Positions 8,447 through 15,384 of a DNA stretch of 25,749 nt are shown here, in pieces. Source of the stretch: Acidimicrobiia bacterium (lineage in GTDB: Bacteria; Actinomycetota; Acidimicrobiia; Acidimicrobiales; Acidimicrobilacustridaceae); NCBI GenBank assembly GCA_018882825.1, contig VERC01000002.1:1-25749 (forward strand), written 5' to 3'. The notes under the pieces are model-generated. The model saw only the letters and a program-made list of their open reading frames with translations, did not search any database and was not told the origin of the DNA. The translations under genes were made by a program, and so were the position numbers. How positions within the stretch are numbered: position 1 is the first letter of the stretch; every line of letters starts with the position of its first letter.

Positions 8447-9049
8447 TCAGTCGGTCTCGTCGGGTGTCGTCAGGAAGTCCCAGCGCACGTCCCCGACCCT
8501 GACGAGGATCGAGGAGATCCATCCGCCCATCACCCCGAGGTGACCGTCGAGGCGCGTGCCGTCGGCGAGGATCTCCTCGTCGAGTTCGTACGAACCCTCG
8601 TAGGTGACCTCGATCGCGTACTCCGGGTCGTCGAGACCGACGTCGAACACCGTCTCGATGGTGGGGCCCGATCGTTCGAGTCGGTCGCGCCCGATGGAGG
8701 GACTGGTCGTCGGCAGCACGGCCAGGAGGGCGGCGGGATCGGGGGCCGACGCCAGTCGTTGCACCCGCAGCACCAATTCGATGTCGATGCGGGGCGCTTC
8801 GTCGAACGTCTCGCCGATGTACCACGACCGGTAGGCGGTCTGGGCCCAGGTGGGCCAGCGCAGCGACAGGTCGGCCTGCACCCGGGGCGGCACCCCCTCT
8901 CCGGGAAGTCCGTAACTCGTCTCCCACGTCATGTCGCCGAGGAGCATGTCGACGTTGAATCGCTCCTCGAACGCCTGTCGCTCCAACATCGCCGCCTCGA
9001 GGGTGTCGCGTAGGGCGCCGATGGCGTCGGTGAACACGTGGTCGAGCAC
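8447..9049 (-). CDS. Conserved-looking protein of unknown function
   Basis: A 200-residue acidic, soluble protein without cysteine, signal peptide or membrane segment. I do not recognise a family. The N-terminal half is helical, with an acidic and arginine-rich stretch (about residues 10-30), followed by a tryptophan-rich segment (LRWPTWAQTAYRSWYIGETFDE, split here only for description, about residues 63-84). The C-terminal half alternates hydrophobic and charged residues as in a beta-sheet. Coding is supported by the clean high-GC codon pattern, by tight packing (3 bp from the convergent isomerase gene), and by a -10 box TATCGT ending 6 nt before the GTG start at 9049, which implies a leaderless mRNA. 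It is divergent from the MBOAT gene, with 35 bp between start codons. Confidence 0.7.
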   Translation of the reverse strand: MLDHVFTDAIGALRDTLEAAMLERQAFEERFNVDMLLGDMTWETSYGLPGEGVPPRVQADLSLRWPTWAQTAYRSWYIGETFDEAPRIDIELVLRVQRLASAPDPAALLAVLPTTSPSIGRDRLERSGPTIETVFDVGLDDPEYAIEVTYEGSYELDEEILADGTRLDGHLGVMGGWISSILVRVGDVRWDFLTTPDETD

Positions 9050-9055
9050 GGCCGG

Positions 9056-9076
9056 ACGATACTGCCCGACTAGGTT
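9056..9076. promoter_or_regulatory. Divergent -10 elements for the unknown gene (-) and the MBOAT gene (+)
   Basis: On the - strand TATCGT (9056-9061) ends 6 nt before the GTG at 9049. On the + strand TAGGTT (9071-9076) ends 8 nt before the ATG at 9085. Each promoter's -35 region would fall across the other's -10 or start codon, so simultaneous use looks impossible. Confidence 0.58.
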
Positions 9077-9084
9077 CGGGAGCG

Positions 9085-10521
9085 ATGTTGTTCCCCACCG
9101 TCGACTTCGCGGTCTTCTTCGTGGTGGTGTTCACCTTCTCCTGGTTGCTCCGCCCCTACCGACAGGTGTGGAAGGCGTTCATCCTCGCCGCCAGCTGTGT
9201 CTTCTACGGCTGGTGGAGTTGGAACTACCTGTTGGTCCTGTTCGTGAGCATCGGGATGAACTGGGCCTTCGGCCTGCTCACGTTCCGGGTCCTCACTCCC
9301 GAGGGCGAGAGGACGACGGCCAGTCGATGGCTGGTACGGCTCGCGGTGGTGGCCAACCTCGGCATCCTCGGCTACTTCAAGTACGCCGATTTCTTCATCT
9401 CGACCATCACCGACAAGTTGCGCACGGTGGGCATCGCCGTCGACGGCCCCATCCTCAACGTGGTCCTGCCCATCGGCATCTCCTTCTTCACCTTCCAGGC
9501 GATCAGTTACGTCATCGACATCGGACGCGGGCAATGGCGCCGGCCCCTGTCGTTGCTCGACTTCGCGGTGTACCTGTCGTTCTTCGCCCACCTCGTGGCC
9601 GGACCGATCGTGCGGGCCAGCGAGTTCGCGCCGCAACTCGACGAGAACCCGAATCCCCGGTACGTGCGGTCGGCCGAGGCGTTCATGCTCATCTTCCGTG
9701 GCATGTTCAAGAAGGTCGTCATCTCGAGCTTCCTGGCCATCCAGATCGTCGATCCGGTCTTCGCCCTGCCCGAGGCCCATGACCGATGGGCGGTGCTGTG
9801 GGCGATCTACGCCTATGCGATCCAGATCTACGCCGACTTCTCCGGCTACACCGACATCGCCATCGGCGTGGCGTTGTTGTTGGGGGTGCGTTTCCCACAG
9901 AATTTCGACTCGCCCTACATCGCCCTCAGCCTCCAGGACTTCTGGCGCCGGTGGCACATGACCCTGTCGCGATGGTTGCGCGACTACCTGTACATCCCGT
10001 TGGGAGGAAACCGCGGGAGCAAGGCCTTCACCTATCGCAACCTGTTCCTGGTCATGCTCATCGGCGGACTGTGGCACGGCGCCGACTGGACGTTCGTGGT
10101 GTGGGGTGCCATCCACGGTGCCTACCTGGTGGGTGAGAGGGTGGTGAAGGAGAGATGGCACGGCCACGAGCTCGGACTCCCTCCCGTGCTGGTGAAGGTC
10201 CTGCAATGGCTCCTGACGTTCAACGTGGTCTGTCTGGCGTGGGTGTTCTTCCGGGCCACGTCCATCGACAACGCCTTCGCCATGCTCGGTCGGTTGTTCT
10301 CGGGGGCGGGCAGCCCCGGTGGTGTGACGGTGCTGTTGATCGTCACGGTGGTCGCCAGCATCGCCTCCCAGTTCGTGCCGCCGCGCATCCCGGCCCGTTT
10401 CGAGGTGCGCTTCGCCACCCTGGCGCCGGTGCTGCAGATACTGGCGCTCGCTGCGGGGCTCGTCCTGATCGACGCCCTGGGCCCCGAGGGCGTCGCTCCC
10501 TTCATCTACTTCCAGTTCTAG
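9085..10521 (+). CDS. MBOAT family O-acyltransferase (AlgI/DltB-like)
   Basis: A 478-residue multi-span membrane protein. It shows the MBOAT hallmarks: a YFKYADFF segment near residue 95, the PIGISFFTFQAISYVID segment, the DFWRRWHMTLSRWLRDYLYIP region with the conserved asparagine/histidine-type site, and the near-invariant histidine H331 in GGLWHGADWTFVVWG. AlgI/PatA/DltB relatives carry acyl groups from the cytoplasm across the membrane and hand them to a partner that acylates a surface polymer. The immediate downstream gene encodes a membrane-anchored SGNH hydrolase-type protein, the usual kind of partner, which supports a role in O-acetylating a secreted or wall glycan. The acceptor is unknown. 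The start is leaderless, after TAGGTT. Confidence 0.92.
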   Translation: MLFPTVDFAVFFVVVFTFSWLLRPYRQVWKAFILAASCVFYGWWSWNYLLVLFVSIGMNWAFGLLTFRVLTPEGERTTASRWLVRLAVVANLGILGYFKYADFFISTITDKLRTVGIAVDGPILNVVLPIGISFFTFQAISYVIDIGRGQWRRPLSLLDFAVYLSFFAHLVAGPIVRASEFAPQLDENPNPRYVRSAEAFMLIFRGMFKKVVISSFLAIQIVDPVFALPEAHDRWAVLWAIYAYAIQIYADFSGYTDIAIGVALLLGVRFPQNFDSPYIALSLQDFWRRWHMTLSRWLRDYLYIPLGGNRGSKAFTYRNLFLVMLIGGLWHGADWTFVVWGAIHGAYLVGERVVKERWHGHELGLPPVLVKVLQWLLTFNVVCLAWVFFRATSIDNAFAMLGRLFSGAGSPGGVTVLLIVTVVASIASQFVPPRIPARFEVRFATLAPVLQILALAAGLVLIDALGPEGVAPFIYFQF

Positions 10522-10553
10522 GTGGGTGACGGAGGAGGCTCCGGTCGGCCCGG

Positions 10554-10559
10554 TACCCT
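10554..10559 (+). promoter_or_regulatory. -10 element TACCCT for the SGNH gene
   Basis: TACCCT ends 7 nt before the ATG at 10567. This supports the ATG as a leaderless start over the GTG at 10522, which touches the MBOAT stop codon and has no ribosome-binding site. A purine-rich GGAGGAGG at 10531-10538 is too far (28 nt) from the ATG to act as its Shine-Dalgarno sequence. Confidence 0.5.
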
Positions 10560-10566
10560 CGCCCCG

Positions 10567-11694
10567 ATGTCCGGTCCGAACCGCGTCGGTTTCTGGCGGC
10601 GCATGCTGCGCCCTCTGCGACCCCGAGAGCCCGGGACGATGCCCGCTGGACTCATACTCGTGGTGATGGTCGGCGCCCTGCTGGTGGCGATGTTCCTCAA
10701 CGCCGATGCCACGCTCCGCAAGAGCAACGCCAAGGGCGACGGCATCCGCAACGACATCGCCCGCACCGTGGCCGCCGTCTCCGACACGTTCGGACTCACC
10801 GGGTTGCGCGGCTCGGTGGACAGCGCGCTGGGGAAGAACACCCTGACCGACATCGACGTCGACGAGTTGCTCAGGCGTCAGGAGGAACTGGCCGCCCAGC
10901 AGGCGGCCGACGCCGCGGCCGAGGCGGCGCGACGCGTGCCCGAGTTGCCGGCGGCCACGCCGGTGAGCCCGCTGCGCCTCTACATCGGTGGCGATTCGGT
11001 GGTACAGACCTTCGGCACATCCATGCAGCGCATCGCGCTCGGCACCGGCGTCTTCACACCGACCCTCGACTTCCGCATCGGCACCGGTCTGGTCCGGCCC
11101 GACTACTTCAACTGGCCCGAACACCTGGTGAGGGACGTCCTGCCCCAGAACCCACAGGTCCTGGTGCTGATGTTCGGGGCCAACGACAGCCAGAACATGA
11201 CCGACACCTCGGGTCGCGTCCTGACCCGCGGTTCGGACGAGTGGCTGACCGAGTACCGCCGTCGGGTGGGGTCGACCATGGATCTGCTCAAGTCGCCGAC
11301 CAACGATCGACTCACGATGTGGGTCGGCGCGCTGCCCATGGGCCCCGGATCCAAGACACCGGGCATGGATCGGATCAACTACATCTACTGGACCGAGGCA
11401 CTGACGCGTCCGTGGATCCAGTACTTCGATTCGTGGCCGTTCTTCTCCAATCCCGATCTGACGTTCGCCGCCAACCTCCCCAACGCCGATGGCGTCGTGC
11501 GCGGCCTGCGGCAGAAGGACAACCTGCATGTCTCCACCGTGGGTGGCGACCGCCTGTCGTGGGCGGTCATCGAGCGCATCGGTCGTCTCGTGGACATCTC
11601 GGCCGGCAACGTCGTCCCGCCGCCGTCCCAGGCGCCGCCGGCGTCGTTGGTGGAGCGCAGCGAGATACCGCCGGAGATCCCCGGTTCGCTGTGA
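10567..11694 (+). CDS. Membrane-anchored SGNH/GDSL-type hydrolase or acyltransferase (DUF459-like)
   Basis: A 375-residue protein. Residues 1-22 are basic, followed by one membrane helix (about 27-45). An alanine/glutamine-rich helical stretch (about 95-120) probably spans the wall and precedes the SGNH domain. Block I is GGDSVVQ with nucleophile S144, block III is GAND at 204-207, and the D318/H321 pair in KDNLHVS completes the triad. The active site should face outside. With the MBOAT protein directly upstream this resembles AlgI/AlgX-type pairs in which the SGNH partner transfers or removes acetyl groups on a polysaccharide. Starting at GTG 10522 would add 15 glycine-rich residues; the ATG is preferred because of TACCCT. 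It ends 3 bp from queF on the other strand. Confidence 0.85.
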   Translation: MSGPNRVGFWRRMLRPLRPREPGTMPAGLILVVMVGALLVAMFLNADATLRKSNAKGDGIRNDIARTVAAVSDTFGLTGLRGSVDSALGKNTLTDIDVDELLRRQEELAAQQAADAAAEAARRVPELPAATPVSPLRLYIGGDSVVQTFGTSMQRIALGTGVFTPTLDFRIGTGLVRPDYFNWPEHLVRDVLPQNPQVLVLMFGANDSQNMTDTSGRVLTRGSDEWLTEYRRRVGSTMDLLKSPTNDRLTMWVGALPMGPGSKTPGMDRINYIYWTEALTRPWIQYFDSWPFFSNPDLTFAANLPNADGVVRGLRQKDNLHVSTVGGDRLSWAVIERIGRLVDISAGNVVPPPSQAPPASLVERSEIPPEIPGSL

Positions 11695-11697
11695 GGC

Positions 11698-12048
11698 TCA
11701 GGGATGGGCGGCCGTGACGGTGGTCAGGATGCCGCCGCGCACCTTCCAGACGGTCTCGACCGTCATGCGCCGCGGCGACAGCGCGGCAACGAGGTCGTCG
11801 AGCACCGAGTTCGTGACGGCCTCGTGGAAGGCCCCCTCGTCGCGGAACGACCACAGGTACATCTTGAGGCTCTTCAACTCGACCAGCAGGCGGTCGGGCA
11901 CATAGGTGACCCGCACCGTGGCGAAGTCGGGCTGACCGGTCACCGGACACAGGCAGGTGAACTCGTCGGTCTCGCACACGATCTCGTAGTCGCGGCCCGG
12001 CTCCGGGTTGGGAACGGTGATGAGGTCCTTGGAGGGACGGCTGGACAC
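11698..12048 (-). CDS. queF: NADPH-dependent preQ0 reductase (7-cyano-7-deazaguanine reductase), type I
   Basis: A short (116-residue) unimodular QueF of the tunnelling fold. The motif [15 protein letters not shown] holds the catalytic cysteine C34 (equivalent to Cys55 of the Bacillus enzyme). The NADPH-binding signature E57 to F68 ([12 protein letters not shown]) and the substrate-binding H75-E76 (FHE) follow at the expected distances. The enzyme reduces preQ0 to preQ1 for queuosine in tRNA. No other queuosine gene is in the window. The GTG at 12048 is the best available start, because it leaves a normal N-terminus, but it lacks both a clear Shine-Dalgarno sequence and a nearby -10 box. The gene lies 16 bp downstream of the bL37 gene and is probably transcribed with it. 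Confidence 0.9.
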   Translation of the reverse strand: MSSRPSKDLITVPNPEPGRDYEIVCETDEFTCLCPVTGQPDFATVRVTYVPDRLLVELKSLKMYLWSFRDEGAFHEAVTNSVLDDLVAALSPRRMTVETVWKVRGGILTTVTAAHP

Positions 12049-12064
12049 GGCGCGTCCGGTCGGG

Positions 12065-12148
12065 TCAGCGACCGGCGTTGGGCTTGGTGCCGTGGTTGGC
12101 CGGCTTGCGACGGGCGTTGGTGCGGCGCTTCGAGGTTCGCTTCGACAT
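12065..12148 (-). CDS. Small ribosomal protein bL37 (27 residues)
   Basis: A 27-residue, strongly basic peptide (Lys/Arg about 40 percent) that ends in [11 protein letters not shown]. The ANHGxxPNA ending and the basic N-terminus beginning MSKR match bL37, a tiny 50S protein seen in mycobacterial ribosome structures and conserved in Actinomycetota. It should bind 23S rRNA. The -10 box TAGACT ends 9 nt before the ATG, so the mRNA is near-leaderless. It is divergent from ychF (52 bp between start codons), whose product is itself a ribosome-associated ATPase, and it lies upstream of queF. The gene is too short for ordinary gene finders and easy to miss. Confidence 0.85.
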   Translation of the reverse strand: MSKRTSKRRTNARRKPANHGTKPNAGR

Positions 12149-12157
12149 AGGGGTGCG

Positions 12158-12191
12158 AGTCTACGGCCGGGACGCGCGCCACCGCTAGCCT
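12158..12191. promoter_or_regulatory. Divergent -10 elements for bL37 (-) and ychF (+)
   Basis: On the - strand TAGACT (12158-12163) ends 9 nt before the ATG at 12148. On the + strand TAGCCT (12186-12191) ends 9 nt before the ATG at 12201. Both spacings imply leaders of zero to three nucleotides. No -35 consensus is evident for either. Confidence 0.58.
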
Positions 12192-12200
12192 GCGGCCCCC

Positions 12201-13277
12201 ATGGAGAAGTTCGGTTTCGTCGGTCTGCCCAACGCAGGCAAGTCATCGCTGTACAACGCGCTCGCCGGAGGCGGCGCGCTGGCCGCTCCCTACGCCTTCG
12301 CCACCAAGGATCCCAACGTGGGAGTGGCCAAGGTTCCCGACGACCGTCTCGAACGACTCGCAGAGATGAGCGGCTCGAGGACGGTGATCCCGGCCAGTGT
12401 GCAGTTCGTCGACATCGGAGGTCTGGTGGAGGGAGCCAGCACCGGTGAGGGCCTGGGCAACAAGTTCCTCGCCAACATCCGCGAGTCCGATGCGATCGTT
12501 TTCGTGCTGCGCGCCTTCGTCGACGACGACGTCCCCGGTCCCTCCGACCCGCTGGACCATCTGCGTATCGTCGAGATCGAACTGGCGCTGGCCGACCTCG
12601 AGACGGTCGAGAGTCAGGTGGAGAAGCGCCGCAAGGCCGCCAAGGGTGATCGGTCGATCGCCGACGAGGTGGCGGCCCTCGAACGGGCCCATGCGGTGTT
12701 GGCAGAGGGGACTCCGATCTACCGCAGCGATCTCGACGACGAGACACGATCCCTGTTGCGGCCCTGGTTCCTGCTCACCAACAAGCCGGTGTTGGCCATC
12801 GTCAATGTGGCGGAGGACGATCTCGAGCGCATCGACGAGTGCGTCGCTCCCGTCGTCGCCGAGTTCGATCGCCACGGCGAGGTGATCGGGATGTGTGTGC
12901 AACTCGAGGCCGAAGCGGCGATGCTCGATGCCGACGAACGGGCGGAGATGCTGGAGGGACTCGGTCTCGGTGAGGGCGCGCTGCCGCGATTCCTCAACGC
13001 CGCCTACCGCATGCTCGGACTGCGGACCTACTTCACCACCGGCGAGAAGGAGACCCGTGCCTGGACCTTCCGGGCCGGATCCAAGGCTCCGCAGTGCGCG
13101 GGGGTCATCCATTCCGACTTCGAGCGTGGGTTCATCCGGGCCGAGGTCATCCACTGGGACGACCTGCTCGAGGTGGGGTCGTGGTCGAAGGCCCGCGACG
13201 CCGGGATCCTCCGGGTCGAGGGCAAGGAGTACCAGCCCGTCGACGGAGACGTCATGGAGTTCCGGTTCAACGTGTGA
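12201..13277 (+). CDS. ychF: Redox-regulated ATPase YchF (Obg-like)
   Basis: A 358-residue TRAFAC-class P-loop protein, close to the normal 360-365. The G1 loop is GLPNAGKS (residues 8-15), the switch region is [10 protein letters not shown], and the [18 protein letters not shown] segment following it is a YchF signature. A coiled-coil insertion (about residues 130-175) and a C-terminal TGS domain with the conserved [11 protein letters not shown] segment complete the architecture. YchF/OLA1 prefers ATP to GTP and binds ribosomes and the proteasome or stress factors in other organisms. The start is fixed by the TAGCCT box 9 nt upstream and by the P-loop position. Confidence 0.97.
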   Translation: MEKFGFVGLPNAGKSSLYNALAGGGALAAPYAFATKDPNVGVAKVPDDRLERLAEMSGSRTVIPASVQFVDIGGLVEGASTGEGLGNKFLANIRESDAIVFVLRAFVDDDVPGPSDPLDHLRIVEIELALADLETVESQVEKRRKAAKGDRSIADEVAALERAHAVLAEGTPIYRSDLDDETRSLLRPWFLLTNKPVLAIVNVAEDDLERIDECVAPVVAEFDRHGEVIGMCVQLEAEAAMLDADERAEMLEGLGLGEGALPRFLNAAYRMLGLRTYFTTGEKETRAWTFRAGSKAPQCAGVIHSDFERGFIRAEVIHWDDLLEVGSWSKARDAGILRVEGKEYQPVDGDVMEFRFNV

Positions 13278-13314
13278 GGTCGCCCGCCCCACCGACGGTG
13301 CGGGGTGCGAGCCG

Positions 13315-13320
13315 TACCAT
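13315..13320 (+). promoter_or_regulatory. -10 element TACCAT for the DUF192-rsmI unit
   Basis: TACCAT ends 7 nt before the ATG at 13328, inside the 50-bp gap after ychF. It matches the TANNNT pattern of the other leaderless genes and helps to select the short DUF192 start over longer upstream possibilities that would run into ychF. Confidence 0.5.
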
Positions 13321-13327
13321 CGGTGAC

Positions 13328-13663
13328 ATGGAGGCCGACTCGATGCTCGTCTGCGATGGCCGGACGGTGGCGCCGGTCGAGGTGGCCCGCACCCGCTCGG
13401 CCCGTCGGCGGGGACTGTTGGGGCGCGACGGCATCGATGGAGCGCTGCTGTTGGTGCCGGCTCGCTCGGTGCACACGGTGTCGATGCGGTTCGCTCTCGA
13501 CGTCGCCCATCTGGCGGCCGACGGCACCGTGCTGCGTACCACCCTCATGCCACCCAACCGTCTCGGCCAGCCCGTCTGGCGGTCCCGGGCGGTGGTGGAG
13601 GCCGAAGCCGGGTCGTTCGACCGGTGGGGACTGCGGCCGGGCAGTGCGGTGGAGGTGCGATGA
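13328..13663 (+). CDS. DUF192 family protein
   Basis: A 111-residue protein of the compact DUF192 beta-fold. Landmarks are an early Arg-Ser/Ala-xx-RxxGLLGR segment (about residues 22-33), a central VHTVSMRFALDVAHL segment that matches the family's HTFxMxFPIDVxFL-like core, and the closing GLRPGSAVEV. Function is unknown for the family; archaeal and bacterial members are often exported, but no signal peptide is present here. The ATG at 13328 is supported by TACCAT and by the normal domain length. The stop codon overlaps the rsmI start (ATGA), and the rsmI Shine-Dalgarno sequence lies within its last codons. Confidence 0.85.
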   Translation: MEADSMLVCDGRTVAPVEVARTRSARRRGLLGRDGIDGALLLVPARSVHTVSMRFALDVAHLAADGTVLRTTLMPPNRLGQPVWRSRAVVEAEAGSFDRWGLRPGSAVEVR

Positions 13664-14490
13664 GCGGCGGTCGACTCGTGCTGGTGGGCACACCCATCGG
13701 GAACCTCGCCGATCTCACACCCCGGGCCGCCGAGGCATTGGGCGCGGCCGACGTCATCGCCTGCGAGGACACGCGCCGCACCGGCCGCCTCCTCGCCCAT
13801 CTCGGGATCCCGGCGCCGACGCTGGTGGTACTCAACGAGCACACGGAGTTCGATCGGGCGGATGATCTCCTCGTCCGGGTCCGGTCGGGTCAGACGGTGG
13901 CCGTGGTCAGCGATGCGGGGATGCCGGGCGTGTCGGACCCGGGGGAGCTTGTGGTGGCGGCCGCCGTCGCTGCCGACCTCGCGGTCGAGGTCGTGCCCGG
14001 GCCGTCAGCGGTGCTCGCCGCCCTGGTGGTGAGCGGTCTGACGACGTCGCGGTTCGTGTTCGAGGGATTCCTGCCCCGCAAGGGTTCGGCCCGGAGCGCA
14101 CGACTGGCCGACGTCGCCTCCGAGGCGCGCACGACGGTGCTGTTCGAGGCCCCGCACCGGATGGAGCGCACCCTCGTCGATCTCGTGGACGCCTGCGGTG
14201 CCGATCGCCCCGTCGTCCTCGCCCGGGAGCTGACGAAGCGGCACGAGGAGATCCGACGCGGGACGCTGGCCGAGATGCTGGCGACCGTGCGCGCCGCCGA
14301 ACCGCGCGGCGAGTTCGTGCTGGTCCTGGCCGGCGCACCGCCGCGACCCGAGGCCACCGACGAGGAGATCCGTGGCGCGCTCGACGGGGCGCTCCGCCGC
14401 GGTCTCACCACCCGTGATGCCGTGGCCGAGGTGGTGGCGGCGTTGGGCGCGCCCCATCGACGCGTCTACGAACTGGCCCTGACCCGCTGA
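13660..14490 (+). CDS. rsmI: 16S rRNA (cytidine-1402-2'-O)-methyltransferase
   Basis: A 276-residue SAM-dependent tetrapyrrole-methylase-fold enzyme. The N-terminal GTPIGNLAD (residues 10-18), the CEDTRRTGRLLAHLGI segment, VSDAGMPGVSDPG, VPGPSAVLAALVVSG and FEAPHRMERTL are all RsmI signatures. The enzyme methylates the ribose of C1402 in the ribosomal P-site region of 16S rRNA. The start is decided by a near-perfect GGAGGT (13651-13656) 3 nt before the ATG and by the 4-bp overlap with the DUF192 stop codon. In Mycobacterium tuberculosis rsmI is also found shortly before metG, tatD, rpfB, ksgA and ispE. Confidence 0.96.
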   Translation: MSGGRLVLVGTPIGNLADLTPRAAEALGAADVIACEDTRRTGRLLAHLGIPAPTLVVLNEHTEFDRADDLLVRVRSGQTVAVVSDAGMPGVSDPGELVVAAAVAADLAVEVVPGPSAVLAALVVSGLTTSRFVFEGFLPRKGSARSARLADVASEARTTVLFEAPHRMERTLVDLVDACGADRPVVLARELTKRHEEIRRGTLAEMLATVRAAEPRGEFVLVLAGAPPRPEATDEEIRGALDGALRRGLTTRDAVAEVVAALGAPHRRVYELALTR

Positions 14491-14500
14491 CGGGGTCGGG
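14478..14500. terminator. Possible hairpin spanning the rsmI stop codon
   Basis: Eight base pairs including one G-T wobble: CCTGACCC at 14478-14485 pairs with GGGTCGGG at 14493-14500 across a 7-nt loop that holds the TGA stop codon. There is no run of T on either side, so classical intrinsic termination is doubtful, but it is the only strong stem at a convergent junction in the window (rsmI against the SurE-like gene). Confidence 0.3.
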
Positions 14501-14509
14501 GCCGATCGA

Positions 14510-15337
14510 TCACGACGCCGGTCGGGCCGGGATCATCGACAGCGCCGAGTACCCGATCATGTAGGCGGCCACGTCGTTGGCGGGGTTCGTCGCCGTCGAG
14601 GTGCACACCGGCTGCTGGGTGAGGAACGCGGTGTCGGTCGTGGTGATCGGCACCGTCACCTGACCCCGGACCGAGCCGCTCACACACGTCGGCACGTTCA
14701 GGTTGAACACCTGCGTGCGGTCGATGGTTCCGGCGGCGATGGCGTCACGGTTCTGTCGGAACCATTCCACGACCACGGTGGCGGCCTCGACGGGGGCGAA
14801 CGGGCCGGTGATGGCGCCGTTGCTCGCCGCGATGGCCGGGATGTTGCGCTGTACGGCGGCGCGGGCCGCTCCCACCGTGCCGGACACGTCGATGACCGGG
14901 CCGAGGTTGGCACCGGCGTTCACGCCCGACACCACGAAGTCCGGGGTGAAGGAGATGCCCTTCTGGTCGATTGCCCAGATGATCGAGTCGGCGGGCGTCC
15001 CGGCGACGGCCTTGACCGGGTACCCGCTCTTCGAGGTCAGATCGCTGGCCGTCAACGCTCCTCCGGTCACCGCGCCGCCCTTGCCGCTCTGTTGGGTGGC
15101 GGGGGCGACCACCGTGATCTCCACGTTCGGCTCGGCCTTCAGGGCCTGGATGACGGCGTCGATACCGGCCGAGTCGTAACCATCGTCGTTGGTGACGACG
15201 ATGCGCAGCACCTTGGGGGCGGCGGTGGTCGTCGTGCCGGCCGAGTCACCCCCGGAACTGCTGCAGCCGGTGGCCACCAGGGCGGCGGCGAACAGCAGTG
15301 CCGCCATGGAGCGACGCAGGGTGCTGGATCGGATCAT
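14510..15337 (-). CDS. SurE-like phosphatase with a lipoprotein signal peptide
   Basis: A 275-residue protein. Residues 1-25 form a lipoprotein signal (basic start, hydrophobic core, VATGC with lipidated C25), followed by a Ser/Gly/Thr linker. The rest matches SurE: metal ligands in VTNDDGYDSAGI (N50, D51, D52), the serine of ATQQSGKGG, GTPADS, and the SGVNAGANLG and SGTVGAAR segments. Classical SurE is a cytoplasmic 5'/3'-nucleotidase; this form should act outside the membrane, perhaps scavenging phosphate from nucleotides or other esters (inference). The ATG at 15337 is fixed by GAGGAG (15345-15350 on this strand) 7 nt upstream and by the signal peptide. It is the last gene of the four-gene minus-strand operon, 47 bp after the luciferase-like gene. 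Confidence 0.85.
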   Translation of the reverse strand: MIRSSTLRRSMAALLFAAALVATGCSSSGGDSAGTTTTAAPKVLRIVVTNDDGYDSAGIDAVIQALKAEPNVEITVVAPATQQSGKGGAVTGGALTASDLTSKSGYPVKAVAGTPADSIIWAIDQKGISFTPDFVVSGVNAGANLGPVIDVSGTVGAARAAVQRNIPAIAASNGAITGPFAPVEAATVVVEWFRQNRDAIAAGTIDRTQVFNLNVPTCVSGSVRGQVTVPITTTDTAFLTQQPVCTSTATNPANDVAAYMIGYSALSMIPARPAS

Positions 15338-15384
15338 CGGGTGTCTCCTCGGTGTGGTCGGGTGGATCGGATGGAAACGTTTGT

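Noticed and set aside
10522..10566. GTG at 10522 as start of the SGNH protein
   Set aside because: It touches the MBOAT stop codon, lacks a ribosome-binding site, and adds a glycine-rich non-conserved-looking stretch; ATG 10567 has a -10 box at the leaderless distance.
9070..11529. Very long open frame on the minus strand opposite the MBOAT and SGNH genes
   Set aside because: A high-GC antisense shadow: the translation is rich in His, Arg, Gln and Gly without domains, while the plus strand holds two clear families.
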